A stretch of 64,000 nt of DNA from assembly GCF_900635445.1 (NCBI RefSeq), contig NZ_LR134117.1:1612001-1676000 (forward strand), given 5' to 3'. The translations under genes were made by a program, and so were the position numbers. The notes beneath the pieces were generated by a model that saw nothing but the letters and a program-made list of their open reading frames with translations, had not been told where the DNA came from and searched no databases. Origin of the DNA: Serratia odorifera (GTDB lineage: Bacteria > Pseudomonadota > Gammaproteobacteria > Enterobacterales > Enterobacteriaceae). Positions 28,331 through 38,570 of this stretch are shown here, in pieces; positions within the stretch are counted from its first letter, which is position 1, and each line of letters opens with the position of its first letter.

Positions 28331-31300
28331 ATGCAGGTCAGCAGAAGGCAGTTCTTTAAGATCTGCGCTGGCGGTATGGCAGGAACGACGGTAGCCGCTT
28401 TGGGGTTTACCCCGGAACTGGCGCTGGCGGAAACGCGGCAGTACAAACTGTTGCGCGCCCGTGAAACCCGTAATACCTGTACGTATTGTTCCGTCGGCTG
28501 CGGGCTGTTGATGTACAGCCTTGGCGATGGCGCCAAAAACGCCAAACAAAGCATTTTCCATATCGAAGGGGATCCGGATCATCCGGTCAACCGCGGCGCG
28601 CTTTGCCCGAAAGGCGCAGGTCTGGTGGATTTCATCCACAGCGAAAGCCGACTTGAATACCCCGAATACCGTGCGCCAGGTTCCGACAAATGGCAGCGCA
28701 TCAGTTGGGATGACGCGTTCACCCGCATCGCCAAACTGATGAAGGAAGACCGTGACGCCAACTTCATCGCCAAAAACGAGCAGGGCGTGACCGTCAACCG
28801 CTGGTTGAGCACCGGTATGCTGTGCGCATCGGCATCGAGCAACGAAACCGGTTATTTAACGCAAAAATTTAGTCGCGCTCTCGGCATGCTTGCCGTAGAC
28901 AACCAGGCGCGTGTCTGACACGGACCAACGGTAGCAAGTCTTGCTCCAACATTTGGTCGCGGTGCGATGACCAACCACTGGGTTGATATCAAGAACGCGA
29001 ATCTGGTTATCGTCATGGGCGGTAACGCGGCCGAAGCGCATCCGGTGGGTTTCCGCTGGGCGATGGAAGCCAAAATTCATAATAAAGCCAAGCTGATCGT
29101 CATCGATCCGCGCTTTACCCGTACGGCATCAGTGGCGGATTTCTATACGCCAATCCGTTCCGGCACCGACATTGCCTTCCTGTCGGGCGTACTGCTGTAC
29201 CTGATGACCAACGAAAAAATCAACCGCCAATACGTTGAGGCCTACACCAACGCCAGCCTGCTGGTGCGTGACGACTTCAGCTTTGAAGACGGCCTGTTCA
29301 GCGGTTACGACGCGGAAAACCGCCGGTACGACAAAACCAGCTGGAACTATCAGCTCGACGAAAACGGCTATGCCAAGCGTGACGTCACGCTGCAGGATCC
29401 GCGCTGCGTGTGGAATCTGCTGAAACAGCACGTCAGCCGCTATACGCCAGAGGTGGTGGAAAACATCTGTGGCACGCCGAAGGCGGATTTCCTCCAGGTG
29501 TGCGAATACATCGCCGAAACCAGCGTGAATGACAAAACCGCCTCGTTCCTGTACGCCCTTGGCTGGACACAGCACTCGGTCGGCGCACAGAACATCCGTA
29601 CCATGGCGATGATCCAGCTGTTGCTCGGCAACATGGGTATGGCGGGCGGCGGGGTCAATGCCCTGCGCGGCCACTCCAACATTCAGGGACTGACCGATCT
29701 CGGTCTGCTGTCGCAGAGCCTGACCGGCTACATGTCGCTGCCGTCCGACAAACAGACCGATCTGGACAGCTACCTGGCCGCCAACACGCCGAAGGCGCTG
29801 CTGCCTGGGCAGGTGAACTACTGGAGCAACTACCCGAAATTCTTTGTCAGCCTGATGAAGAGCTTCTACGGCGACAAGGCGCAGAAGGACAACGCCTGGG
29901 GCTTTGACTGGTTGCCGAAGTGGGACAAGGGCTACGACGTACTGCAATACTTCGAAATGATGTCGCAGGGCCAGGTAAACGGCTACTTCTGCCAGGGCTT
30001 TAACCCGGTGGCGTCGTTCCCGAACAAAAACAAGGTGATCGCCTCGCTCTCCAAGCTGAAGTTCCTGGTGACCATCGATCCGTTGAATACCGAAACCTCC
30101 AACTTCTGGCAGAACCACGGCGAATTCAACGACGTCGATCCGGCGAAGATTCAGACCGAAGTGTTCCGCCTGCCGTCTACCTGTTTTGCGGAGGAAAACG
30201 GCTCGATCGTCAACTCCGGCCGCTGGCTGCAATGGCACTGGAAAGGCGCCGATGCCCCGGGCGAAGCGATGAACGACGGGGAAATCCTGGCGGGCATCTT
30301 CACCCGTCTGCGCGAGATGTATGCGCGCGACGGCGGCGCGGTGCCGGAACCGGTGCTGAACATGAGCTGGGATTATCTGACCCCGGACAACCCGGCCTCG
30401 GAAGAGGTGGCGATGGAAAGCAACGGCAAGGCGCTGGCCGATCTGCTGGACGCCGACGGCAAAGTGCTGGTGAAAAAAGGCGAACAGCTCAGTTCGTTTG
30501 CGCAATTGCGCGACGACGGCACCACCGCCAGCGGCTGCTGGATCTTCGCCGGCAGCTGGACGCCGGCCGGTAACCAGATGGCACGTCGCGACAACGCCGA
30601 TCCATCCGGCCTGGGCAACACGCTGGGCTGGGCCTGGGCATGGCCGCTCAACCGCCGCATCCTGTATAACCGTGCGTCGGCGGATCCGTCCGGCAAGCCA
30701 TGGGACGCCAAGCGCCAGCTGCTGGAATGGGACGGCGCCAAGTGGACCGGCGCGGATATTCCAGACTACAGCACCGCCGCGCCGGACAGCGACGTCGGGC
30801 CGTTCATCATGCAGCCGGAAGGCATGGGGCGCCTGTTTGCCACCGACAAGATGGCGGAAGGGCCGTTCCCTGAACACTACGAGCCGTTTGAAACGCCGCT
30901 CGGCACCAACCCGTTGCACCCGAACGTGGTGTCCAACCCGGCGGCGCGCGTGTTCAAGGACGATCTGGCGGCGATGGGCACCTTCGACAAGTTCCCGTAC
31001 GTCGGCACCACCTATCGTCTGACCGAGCATTTCCACTACTGGACCAAGCACGCGCAGCTCAACGCCATCGCGCAGCCGGAACAGTTTGTTGAAATCGGTG
31101 AGAAACTGGCGGAGAAAAAAGGCATCAAGCACGGCGACACGGTAAAAGTCAGTTCCAACCGTGGCTTTATCAAGGCCAAGGCGGTGGTGACCAAGCGCAT
31201 TCGTACGCTGCAGGTCAACGGTCAGGAGGTGGACACCATCGGTATCCCGATCCACTGGGGTTACGAAGGTCTGACGAAAAAAGGCTTTATCGCCAATACC

Positions 31301-31378
31301 CTGACGCCGTTCGTCGGCGACGCCAACACGCAAACGCCGGAGTTCAAGGCGTTCCTGGTCAATGTGGAAAAGGTGTAA
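28331..31378 (+). CDS. fdoG: Formate dehydrogenase-O major subunit, selenoprotein
   Basis: Catalytic subunit that oxidises formate in the periplasm and passes electrons to quinone. The reading frame has an in-frame TGA at 28916-28918 (codon 196), the selenocysteine position of E. coli FdoG (ARV-Sec-HGPTVA). With readthrough the protein is 1015 residues. Tat signal SRRQFFK is at the N-terminus. The 4Fe-4S ligands are in CTYCSVGCG and the later CPKGAG. Molybdopterin-binding signatures such as RGHSNIQG are present. It heads fdoGHI-fdhE. The fdhE/fdhD neighbours favour FdoG over the nitrate-inducible FdnG. Confidence 0.96.
28930..28947 (+). promoter_or_regulatory. SECIS hairpin for selenocysteine insertion
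   Basis: 11 bases after the TGA, GGTAGCAAGTCTTGCTCC can fold as GG/CC, a bulged U, AGCAA/UUGCU, and a GUC loop. The bulged U and the G-U in the loop are the features SelB recognises in bacterial SECIS elements such as E. coli fdhF. Position and shape agree with the family. Confidence 0.88.
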
Positions 31379-31390
31379 CGGAGACGAGTT

Positions 31391-32290
31391 ATGGCCATGC
31401 AATCTCAAGACATTATTCGTAAATCCGCTACCAACGGCTTCACACCGGCACCGCGCGCGCGCGACCACCAGGAAGAAGTGGCGAAGCTGATCGACGTCAC
31501 CACCTGTATCGGCTGCAAGGCCTGTCAGGTGGCCTGTTCCGAATGGAACGACATCCGCGATGAAATCGGCCACAACGTCGGGGTGTACGACAACCCCGCC
31601 GATCTGACCGCCAAGTCGTGGACGGTGATGCGTTTCTCCGAAGTGGAGGAGAATGGCAAGCTGGAGTGGCTGATCCGCAAGGACGGCTGCATGCACTGCG
31701 CCGATCCGGGCTGCCTGAAGGCCTGTCCGTCGGAAGGGGCGATCATCCAGTACGCCAACGGCATCGTCGACTTCCAGTCGGAGCACTGCATCGGCTGCGG
31801 TTACTGCATCGCCGGCTGTCCGTTCGATGTACCGCGCATGAACGAGCAAGACAATCGGGTGTACAAGTGCACCCTGTGCGTCGACCGCGTTGATGTCGGC
31901 CAGGAACCGGCCTGCGTGAAGACCTGCCCGACCGGGGCGATTCACTTCGGCACCAAGGACGCGATGAAGGAAGTCGCCGCAGGGCGCGTGAGCGAACTGC
32001 AAACTCGTGGTTACCAAAACGCCGGTCTGTACGATCCGGCGGGCGTGGGCGGCACCCACGTGATGTACGTGCTGCATCACGCCGACAAACCGCAGCTGTA
32101 CCACGGTTTGCCGGACAATCCGACCATCAGCCCGGCGGTGACGTTCTGGAAAGGGGTATGGAAGCCGCTGGCGGCCATCGGTTTCGCGGCCACCTTCGCA
32201 GCCAGTATCTTCCACTACGTCGGCGTGGGGCCAAACCGCGTCGAAGAGGAAGACAACGACGAGCTGCATGATGAGGAGACGCGCAAATGA
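31391..32290 (+). CDS. fdoH: Formate dehydrogenase-O iron-sulfur subunit
   Basis: Electron-transfer subunit of 299 residues with four 4Fe-4S cluster sites: CIGCKACQVAC, CMHCADPGCLKAC, CIGCGYCIAGC and the CTLC...CVKTC set. A single C-terminal membrane helix (PLAAIGFAATFAASIFHYVGV) anchors it to the inner membrane on the periplasmic side. It starts 12 bases after fdoG and overlaps fdoI by four bases. Confidence 0.97.
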   Translation: MAMQSQDIIRKSATNGFTPAPRARDHQEEVAKLIDVTTCIGCKACQVACSEWNDIRDEIGHNVGVYDNPADLTAKSWTVMRFSEVEENGKLEWLIRKDGCMHCADPGCLKACPSEGAIIQYANGIVDFQSEHCIGCGYCIAGCPFDVPRMNEQDNRVYKCTLCVDRVDVGQEPACVKTCPTGAIHFGTKDAMKEVAAGRVSELQTRGYQNAGLYDPAGVGGTHVMYVLHHADKPQLYHGLPDNPTISPAVTFWKGVWKPLAAIGFAATFAASIFHYVGVGPNRVEEEDNDELHDEETRK

Positions 32291-32922
32291 GGAAGGAAAA
32301 GCCAATTCAGCGTTACAGTGCGCCGGAGCGGATTAACCACTGGATCGTGGCGTTCTGCTTTATTCTGGCTGCCATCAGCGGGCTGGGGTTCTTTTTCCCG
32401 TCCTTCAACTGGCTGATGAACATCTTCGGTACGCCGCAGCTGGCGCGCATCCTGCACCCGTTTGCCGGCGTGGTGATGTTCGCGGCGTTTCTGCTGATGT
32501 TCCTGCGCTACTGGAAGCATAATCTGATCAACCGGGAAGACATCGTCTGGGCCAAAAACATCCACAAAATCGCCCTGAATGAGGAAGTGGGTGACACCGG
32601 ACGTTATAATTTCGGTCAGAAATGCGTATTCTGGGCGGCGATCGTCAGTCTGGTGCTGTTACTGGCCAGCGGTATCGTTATCTGGCGGCCGTACTTCGCC
32701 CCGGCGTTCCCCATCCCGCTGATCCGCATTGCGCTGCTGGTGCATTCGCTGGCGGCGGTGGGGCTGATCATCGTGATTATGGTGCACATTTATGCCGCAT
32801 TGTGGGTAAAAGGCACCATTACCGCGATGGTTGAAGGCTGGGTGCCGGCCGCCTGGGCCAAGAAACATCATCCACGCTGGTACCGAGAGGTCCGCGAAAA
32901 ACAACAGGAAGATAAACCCTGA
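32287..32922 (+). CDS. fdoI: Formate dehydrogenase-O cytochrome b556 subunit
   Basis: Inner-membrane diheme cytochrome b of 211 residues, same length as E. coli FdoI. Four hydrophobic segments hold heme-ligand histidines (RINHWIVAF, HPFAGVVMF, LVHSLAAVG, VHIYAALW). It receives electrons from FdoH and reduces quinone. The start ATGA overlaps the fdoH stop, and its own stop overlaps the fdhE start. Confidence 0.96.
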   Translation: MRKEKPIQRYSAPERINHWIVAFCFILAAISGLGFFFPSFNWLMNIFGTPQLARILHPFAGVVMFAAFLLMFLRYWKHNLINREDIVWAKNIHKIALNEEVGDTGRYNFGQKCVFWAAIVSLVLLLASGIVIWRPYFAPAFPIPLIRIALLVHSLAAVGLIIVIMVHIYAALWVKGTITAMVEGWVPAAWAKKHHPRWYREVREKQQEDKP

Positions 32923-33851
32923 TGAGTATCCGCATCGTTCCTAAAGAGCAGTTAGGGGCACAGCGTGAGAAGACGACGGCGGCGGAAGCAATTCCGCCGT
33001 TGCTTTTCGCCAATCTGAAGAGCCTGTACAGCCGTCGCGCTGAGCGCCTGCGCCAGTTGGCGGTCGATCACCCGCTGGGCGATTACCTCAACTTTGCTGC
33101 AACCATTGCCGAGGCACAGCAGCATGCGCTGTATGACAACCCGCTGACGCTGGATCTGTCCGATGCCCTGAGCCAAAGTGCCGCCAGTGGTAAACCGCCG
33201 CTCGACGTCGGCGTTTATCCACGCAGTGAACACTGGCAGAAACTGCTGACGGCGCTGATGGCCGAACTGCGCCCGCAGGCGCCCGATCACGTCGCGGTGG
33301 TGTTGGACAAGCTGGAAAAAGCCTCGTCCCACGAACTGGAGCTGATGGCCGGCGCGTTGCTCAACCGTGAGTTTGCACAGGTCGGCAGTGAGAACGCGCC
33401 GTTTATCTGGGCCGCGCTGTCGCTGTACTGGGCGCAAATGGCCAGCCTGATCCCCGGCAAGGCGCGCGCCGAATATGGCGAACACCGGCAGTTTTGCCCG
33501 GTGTGCGGCAGCATTCCGGTATCCAGCATGGTGCACATCGGTACCGTCAACGGCCTGCGCTATCTGCACTGCAACCTGTGCGAAAGCGAATGGCATGTGG
33601 TGCGCGTGAAGTGCAGCAACTGCGAGCAGAGCCGCGATCTCAATTACTGGTCGCTGGACAGCGAGCAGGCGGCGGTGAAGGCGGAAAGCTGTGGCGACTG
33701 CGGCACCTATCTGAAGCTGCTGTATCAGGAAAAGGATCCGAAGGTGGAAGCGGTAGCCGACGATCTGGCCACGTTGATCCTGGACGCAAAAATGGAAGAC
33801 GAAGGTTTTGCGCGCAGCAGCATCAACCCGTTCCTGTTCCCGGGCGAATAG
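32922..33851 (+). CDS. fdhE: Formate dehydrogenase accessory protein FdhE
   Basis: Cytoplasmic maturation factor of 309 residues needed for activity of respiratory formate dehydrogenases. Rubredoxin-like metal sites are visible: CPVCGSIPVSS, LHCNLCESEWH, CSNCEQS and CGDCGTYLK, which bind iron in the E. coli protein. Its start overlaps fdoI by one base. Last gene of the fdo operon. Confidence 0.96.
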   Translation: MSIRIVPKEQLGAQREKTTAAEAIPPLLFANLKSLYSRRAERLRQLAVDHPLGDYLNFAATIAEAQQHALYDNPLTLDLSDALSQSAASGKPPLDVGVYPRSEHWQKLLTALMAELRPQAPDHVAVVLDKLEKASSHELELMAGALLNREFAQVGSENAPFIWAALSLYWAQMASLIPGKARAEYGEHRQFCPVCGSIPVSSMVHIGTVNGLRYLHCNLCESEWHVVRVKCSNCEQSRDLNYWSLDSEQAAVKAESCGDCGTYLKLLYQEKDPKVEAVADDLATLILDAKMEDEGFARSSINPFLFPGE

Positions 33852-33853
33852 GG

Positions 33854-33885
33854 GGTTGAAGGCGTGGTGTGCCGCGCCTTCAACC
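33854..33885 (+). terminator. Hairpin after fdhE
   Basis: 11-bp perfect stem GGTTGAAGGCG / CGCCTTCAACC with a ten-base loop, starting two bases after the stop. No U-tract follows, so termination may need Rho or be partial. Confidence 0.6.
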
Positions 33886-33979
33886 GACCAGCAGGCCAAT
33901 TTCAGCGTGCGTGTCTGGCATTCGGCGAAGTGACTTGCTACGTTTACGCAATGACGCGCAACGCGAAAGGAAAGGGACG

Positions 33980-34630
33980 ATGCTGAAGACGATAGCGAAA
34001 TTTGCCACGGTGGCCGCACTGGTTGCCGGCCTGGGGGGGTGTGACAACCCTGACACCAAACAGCCGACGGTGCCAAAACCCGACCCCAAACCCACCGCTG
34101 CGCAAACGGCGCCGCCAGCAGCCAAGCCAGAACAGCCGAAACCCGCGCTGCCAAAGGGCCTGAGCGTGTCGATGCAAAAAGGCAACATCACCTTTGAACT
34201 GCCGCCGGGCTTTAGCGATCAAACCAAATACAGCGGCATTATCAACGACAGCAAATCCCATATTCAGCTGTTCCTGGACAGCAAATCGCGCCAGCGTACG
34301 GTATCGTCCGAAGTGATCCCACCGGACGGTATGAAGCTGAATAACAGCGATAAAATGCTCAACGAGCTGATGCAGAGCATGATGACCGAGCTGTCCGATC
34401 GCTATCAGAACATCAAGCGAACCAAAGAAGAAAACCTGGTGATCGGCAAACAGAAGTTTCACCGTCTGGATACCGAACAGAGCGTTAACGGGCAAAAAGT
34501 GGTTTCCACCATCATGCTGACGGTGTTCAATAAACGCGTGGTTACCTTGCAAATGCTATCCCCGGCTAAAACGCCGGAGGTGCATCAGGCGCTGGTGCAG
34601 CGGATTATCGACACGCTGGCGGTGAAATAA
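33980..34630 (+). CDS. DcrB-like inner-membrane lipoprotein
   Basis: Lipoprotein of 216 residues. The start at 33980 has AAAGGAAAGG upstream. The lipobox ends LGGC with C21, followed by Asp at +2, the signal for staying in the inner membrane. A Pro/Lys/Ala-rich linker (about 28-58) separates the anchor from a globular domain (FELPPGFSDQTKYSG to IIDTLAVK) resembling E. coli DcrB, a protein linked to phage C1/C6 entry and lipoprotein maturation. It lacks a genetic partner here and is probably a paralogue rather than dcrB itself. Function unknown. Confidence 0.75.
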   Translation: MLKTIAKFATVAALVAGLGGCDNPDTKQPTVPKPDPKPTAAQTAPPAAKPEQPKPALPKGLSVSMQKGNITFELPPGFSDQTKYSGIINDSKSHIQLFLDSKSRQRTVSSEVIPPDGMKLNNSDKMLNELMQSMMTELSDRYQNIKRTKEENLVIGKQKFHRLDTEQSVNGQKVVSTIMLTVFNKRVVTLQMLSPAKTPEVHQALVQRIIDTLAVK

Positions 34631-34666
34631 CAACCCAGTGGTTTGCCAACCGAGGGGGGAAGACTG

Positions 34667-35272
34667 ATGAAGCTTATTGGCAGTTACACCAGCCCTTTTG
34701 TACGCAAAATCTCCGTCATGCTGCTGGAAAAGGGCATGGTGTTCGAATTCGTCAACGACCCACCGTACGAGGCCGGCAACCGGGTGGCGGAGTTTAATCC
34801 GCTCGGCAAGGTGCCGGTGCTGGTGACTGATGACGGCGAGGCGTTCTACGACTCGCGGGTGATTGCCGAATATCTGGAACTGTTGCCCGACGCCCCGGCT
34901 TTTTTGCCGGCCGATCGCGCTGGCGCGCTGCGTATTCGCCAGATTGAAGCCTTGGCGGACGGTGTGACGGAGGCGGCAGCAACGCTGTTTCGTGAAAGCC
35001 GACGCGCGCCGGAAAAACAGGATGAAAGCTGGATGTTGCGACAGCGCGAAAAACTCCAGCAGGGCCTGGACGCGCTCGAGGCGCTGGCGCAGCAAAAAAC
35101 GCTGCTGAATGGCGAACGGCTGACGCTGGCCGATATTGCTACCGGTTGTGCGCTGGGCTACCTGAACTTCCGCCGTATCCTGCCAAACTGGTGCGTAGGG
35201 CGCCCGACGCTGATCAAGCTCGCCGAACGGCTGTTTGCCCGTGAGAGCTTCGCGCGGACGCTGCCACCCTGA
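34667..35272 (+). CDS. yibF: Glutathione S-transferase-like protein YibF
   Basis: Cytosolic GST-fold protein of 201 residues, close to E. coli YibF (MKLIGSYTSPFVRKISVMLL at the start, then NPLGKVPVLV and DSRVIAEYLE in the thioredoxin-like domain, and GYLNFRR near the end). The E. coli protein binds glutathione but has no known substrate. The start ATG has GAGGGGGGAAG upstream. As in E. coli it precedes selA-selB. Confidence 0.93.
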   Translation: MKLIGSYTSPFVRKISVMLLEKGMVFEFVNDPPYEAGNRVAEFNPLGKVPVLVTDDGEAFYDSRVIAEYLELLPDAPAFLPADRAGALRIRQIEALADGVTEAAATLFRESRRAPEKQDESWMLRQREKLQQGLDALEALAQQKTLLNGERLTLADIATGCALGYLNFRRILPNWCVGRPTLIKLAERLFARESFARTLPP

Positions 35273-35340
35273 CTCCCCATGGCACAGGGGGCGTGATTGT
35301 TGCGCCCATCCTGCTGATATAGATAAAAAATAGAGCAATC

Positions 35341-36732
35341 ATGAGCACAGCAGCCCATTCACTTTACAGCCAATTACCCGCCATCGATCGCCTATTGCGC
35401 GAACCGGCGATTGAACCGTTGGTCGCCGCCCATGGCCAGACGCTGATCGGCGATCTGCTACGCCAGCTGCAGGCGCAGGCCCGGGTGGAGATTCAACGGC
35501 ACGCGCAGCTGCCGGCATGGTGTAACGACTGGCCACAGGCCTTGCAGGCGCGCCTGCTTCAGCAGCGGCAACCGGCGATGAAAACGGTATTCAACCTCAG
35601 CGGCACCGTACTGCACACCAATCTGGGGCGCGCGCAGCTGGCGCAACCGGCCATCGAGGCCATCGAGCGGGTGATGGGGGCGGCGGTCACGCTGGAATAC
35701 GATCTGGACGGCGCCGGGCGCGGTCATCGCGATCGCGCGGTGGCGGATCTGCTGTGCCGACTGACCGGCGCGGAAGATGCCTGCATCGTCAACAATAACG
35801 CGGCGGCGGTACTGCTGATGCTGGCGGCGGTCACGCCCGGCAGGCAGGTGGTGGTGTCGCGCGGCGAACTGGTGGAGATCGGCGGGGCGTTCCGCATTCC
35901 GGACGTGATGCGCCAGGCCGGTTGCGAACTGGTGGAGGTCGGTACCACTAACCGTACCCATCTGAAGGACTACCGCAATGCCATCAACGAACGCACCGGT
36001 CTGCTGATGAAAGTACACACCAGCAACTACTGCATTCAGGGCTTTACCGCTGCGGTGGACGAAGCCGAACTGGCAGCATTGGGGCAGCAGCACGGCATTG
36101 CCACCGCCACCGATCTGGGCAGCGGTTCGCTGATCGACATGACGCAGTACGGCCTGCCGGCGGAACCGATGCCGCAGCGTCTGTTGGCCGCTGGCGTCGA
36201 TCTGGTGACCTTTTCCGGCGACAAGCTGCTTGGCGGCCCACAGGCCGGGATCATCGTCGGCAAAAAAGCCATGATCGCCCAACTGCAACAACATCCGCTA
36301 AAGCGCGCGCTGCGCGTCGGCAAAATGACGCTGGCGGCGCTGGAAGCCACGCTGCGCCTCTATCTGCAACCCGAACTGCTGGCGCAACAGCTGCCGACGC
36401 TGCGTTTGCTGACCCGACCGCAACAGCAGATGCAACAGGCCGCCGAACGCCTGCTGAGGGTACTGACGCCGCGTTTCAGCGAACAGTTCCTGCTGCGTGC
36501 CGAGCCATGCTGGTCACAAATCGGCAGTGGCTCGTTGCCGGTCGATCGCCTGCCAAGCTATGCCCTGACTTTCGCGCCGCTGGATGGCCGCGGCGCCACG
36601 TTAGAACGGCTGGCTGAGCGTTGGCGCGGGCTGCCGCAGCCAATTATTGGCCGTATCAATGACGGCAAGCTGTGGCTCGATTTGCGCTGTCTGACGCAGG
36701 AACAGGCGCTGGTTGAGGCGCTAAACCGATGA
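35341..36732 (+). CDS. selA: L-seryl-tRNA(Sec) selenium transferase
   Basis: PLP enzyme that converts seryl-tRNA(Sec) to selenocysteyl-tRNA(Sec) with selenophosphate. 463 residues, exactly the E. coli length. The PLP lysine is K295 in FSGDKLLGGPQAG. The N-terminal domain and the glycine-rich VVSRGELVEIGGAFRIPDVM are intact. Its last bases overlap the selB start (ATGA), so the pair is translationally coupled. It supplies selenocysteine for fdoG, 6 kb upstream. Confidence 0.97.
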   Translation: MSTAAHSLYSQLPAIDRLLREPAIEPLVAAHGQTLIGDLLRQLQAQARVEIQRHAQLPAWCNDWPQALQARLLQQRQPAMKTVFNLSGTVLHTNLGRAQLAQPAIEAIERVMGAAVTLEYDLDGAGRGHRDRAVADLLCRLTGAEDACIVNNNAAAVLLMLAAVTPGRQVVVSRGELVEIGGAFRIPDVMRQAGCELVEVGTTNRTHLKDYRNAINERTGLLMKVHTSNYCIQGFTAAVDEAELAALGQQHGIATATDLGSGSLIDMTQYGLPAEPMPQRLLAAGVDLVTFSGDKLLGGPQAGIIVGKKAMIAQLQQHPLKRALRVGKMTLAALEATLRLYLQPELLAQQLPTLRLLTRPQQQMQQAAERLLRVLTPRFSEQFLLRAEPCWSQIGSGSLPVDRLPSYALTFAPLDGRGATLERLAERWRGLPQPIIGRINDGKLWLDLRCLTQEQALVEALNR

Positions 36733-38570
36733 TTATCGCCACCGCCGGCCATGTCGATCATGGCAAAACCACGTTATTGCAGGCGATTACCGGCATCAAC
36801 GCCGATCGGCTGCCGGAAGAAAAACGGCGTGGTATGACCATCGATCTGGGTTATGCCTACTGGCCACAGCCCGATGGGCGGGTACTGGGATTTATCGACG
36901 TGCCAGGGCATGAAAAATTCCTCGGCAATATGCTGGCGGGCGTTGGCGGTATCGATCATGCGCTGCTGGTGGTGGCCTGCGACGATGGCATCATGGCGCA
37001 AACGCGCGAGCATTTGGCGATCCTGCGTCTCAGCGGTCGGCCCCGGTTGACCGTGGCGTTGACCAAGGCGGATCGGGTCGACCCGGCGCGAGTGGAGGAG
37101 GTGGCGCAACAGGTCAGTGCCGAACTGGCGCAGCAAGGCTGGACGCAGGCGCCGCTGTTTGTCACCGCTGCCACGCAGGGTAGCGGCATCGAGGCGCTGC
37201 GTCAGCATTTACTGACCCTGACGCCGGCGCAGCATGCGTTAACGCGCCGTTTCCGGCTGGCGGTGGATCGCGCGTTCAGCGTCAAGGGCGCGGGTCTGGT
37301 GGTCACCGGCACCGCGCTGGGCGGCACGGTGGCGGTTGGCGATACGCTGTGGCTGACTGGCGCAGCGGTTGCGGTGCGGGTGCGCGGTTTGCATGCGCAG
37401 AACCAGGCGGCAGATCGGGCTCAGGCCGGGCAGCGCATCGCGCTGAACATCAGCGGTGACGTCAGCAGAGACGCGGTGGCACGCGGCGACTGGCTGGTGG
37501 CACAACGCCCGCTACAGGCGGCGCAGCGGCTGCTGGTGATACTGGAGCAGGATCGGCCGCTACAGCATTGGCAACCGGTGCATGTGCACCATGCCGCCAG
37601 TCACACCACCGGCCGCGTAGCGTTGTTACAGGCTCCTCTGGCCGAACTGATCCTGGATCGACCGCTGTGGCTGGCGGAGGACGACCGGCTGGTGCTACGC
37701 GATATCGCTGCCCGTGAAACCCTTGGCGCGGCGCGCGCGTTAACGCTGGCGGCACCGGCGCGCGGCAAGCGGCGGCCGGAGTACCTGGCGTGGCTGGCGC
37801 AGCTGGCACAGGCGCAGGACGACGCACAGCGCCTGGCGCTGCAATTGCCGCAGGGGCCGCTGGATCTGGCGGCCTTTGCCTGGGCGCGGCAGCTGACGGA
37901 CGACGGGCTGGCGCAACTGCTGGCGCAGCAACCGCTGCTGAGCGTCGATGGTATGGCGCTGGCGACGGACAATGTCCAACGGGCGCAGCAGCAGCTGTTG
38001 CAGGTATTGGCCGATTATCATCAGCAGCATGGCGACCAGTTGGGGCTGGGGCGGGCCCGCTTGCGGCGCATGGCGTTGCCAACGCTGCCGGAACCGCTGG
38101 TGTTTTTGATGATTGAACGGCTGTTGGCGGACGGCTTGCTGCGCAATACTCGCGGCTGGCTGCATTTGCCGGAGCACGGTCTGGCGTTCAGCGCATCGCA
38201 ACAGGCGCTGTGGCAGCGCATTGAACCGCTGTTTGCCGAACAGCCCTGGTGGGTGCGGGATCTGGCTGACGAACTGGGCGAGGATCAACAACAGGTGCGC
38301 GCCACGCTGCGCAAAGCGGCGCAGTTGGGCCATGTGACGGCGGTGGTGGTCGATCGCTATTACCGCAGCCAGCGTATTGAACAATTCGCCGCCTTGATCC
38401 GCGAGCTGCACGCCAGCCAAGGCAGTGCCAGCGCGGCAGATTTCCGCGATCGGCTCGGCGTGGGTCGCAAACTGGCGATTCAGGTATTGGAGTTTTTCGA
38501 CCGCAGCGGCTTCACCCGCCGCAAAGGCAATCAGCACCTGCTGCGCGATAGCGGGCTGTTTGGCGGCTAA
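36729..38570 (+). CDS. selB: Selenocysteine-specific elongation factor SelB
   Basis: GTPase that delivers Sec-tRNA(Sec) to UGA codons next to a SECIS hairpin. 613 residues (E. coli 614). The G1 loop GHVDHGKTTL is at 7-16, DVPGHEKFL is the G3 motif and TKAD the G4 motif. The EF-Tu-like domains are followed by four winged-helix domains in the C-terminal 240 residues that bind the SECIS RNA. It overlaps selA by four bases. The selC tRNA gene is not in the window. Confidence 0.97.
   Translation: MIIATAGHVDHGKTTLLQAITGINADRLPEEKRRGMTIDLGYAYWPQPDGRVLGFIDVPGHEKFLGNMLAGVGGIDHALLVVACDDGIMAQTREHLAILRLSGRPRLTVALTKADRVDPARVEEVAQQVSAELAQQGWTQAPLFVTAATQGSGIEALRQHLLTLTPAQHALTRRFRLAVDRAFSVKGAGLVVTGTALGGTVAVGDTLWLTGAAVAVRVRGLHAQNQAADRAQAGQRIALNISGDVSRDAVARGDWLVAQRPLQAAQRLLVILEQDRPLQHWQPVHVHHAASHTTGRVALLQAPLAELILDRPLWLAEDDRLVLRDIAARETLGAARALTLAAPARGKRRPEYLAWLAQLAQAQDDAQRLALQLPQGPLDLAAFAWARQLTDDGLAQLLAQQPLLSVDGMALATDNVQRAQQQLLQVLADYHQQHGDQLGLGRARLRRMALPTLPEPLVFLMIERLLADGLLRNTRGWLHLPEHGLAFSASQQALWQRIEPLFAEQPWWVRDLADELGEDQQQVRATLRKAAQLGHVTAVVVDRYYRSQRIEQFAALIRELHASQGSASAADFRDRLGVGRKLAIQVLEFFDRSGFTRRKGNQHLLRDSGLFGG

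Noticed and set aside
28916..28918. TGA in fdoG as a nonsense mutation
   Set aside because: It is at the selenocysteine position of the family, is followed by a SECIS hairpin, and selA-selB are close by.
29129..32305. Very long open frame (over 1,000 codons) on the strand opposite fdoG-fdoH
   Set aside because: Opposite-strand shadow of GC-rich codons; fdoG and fdoH are certain from conserved motifs and the antisense product resembles nothing.
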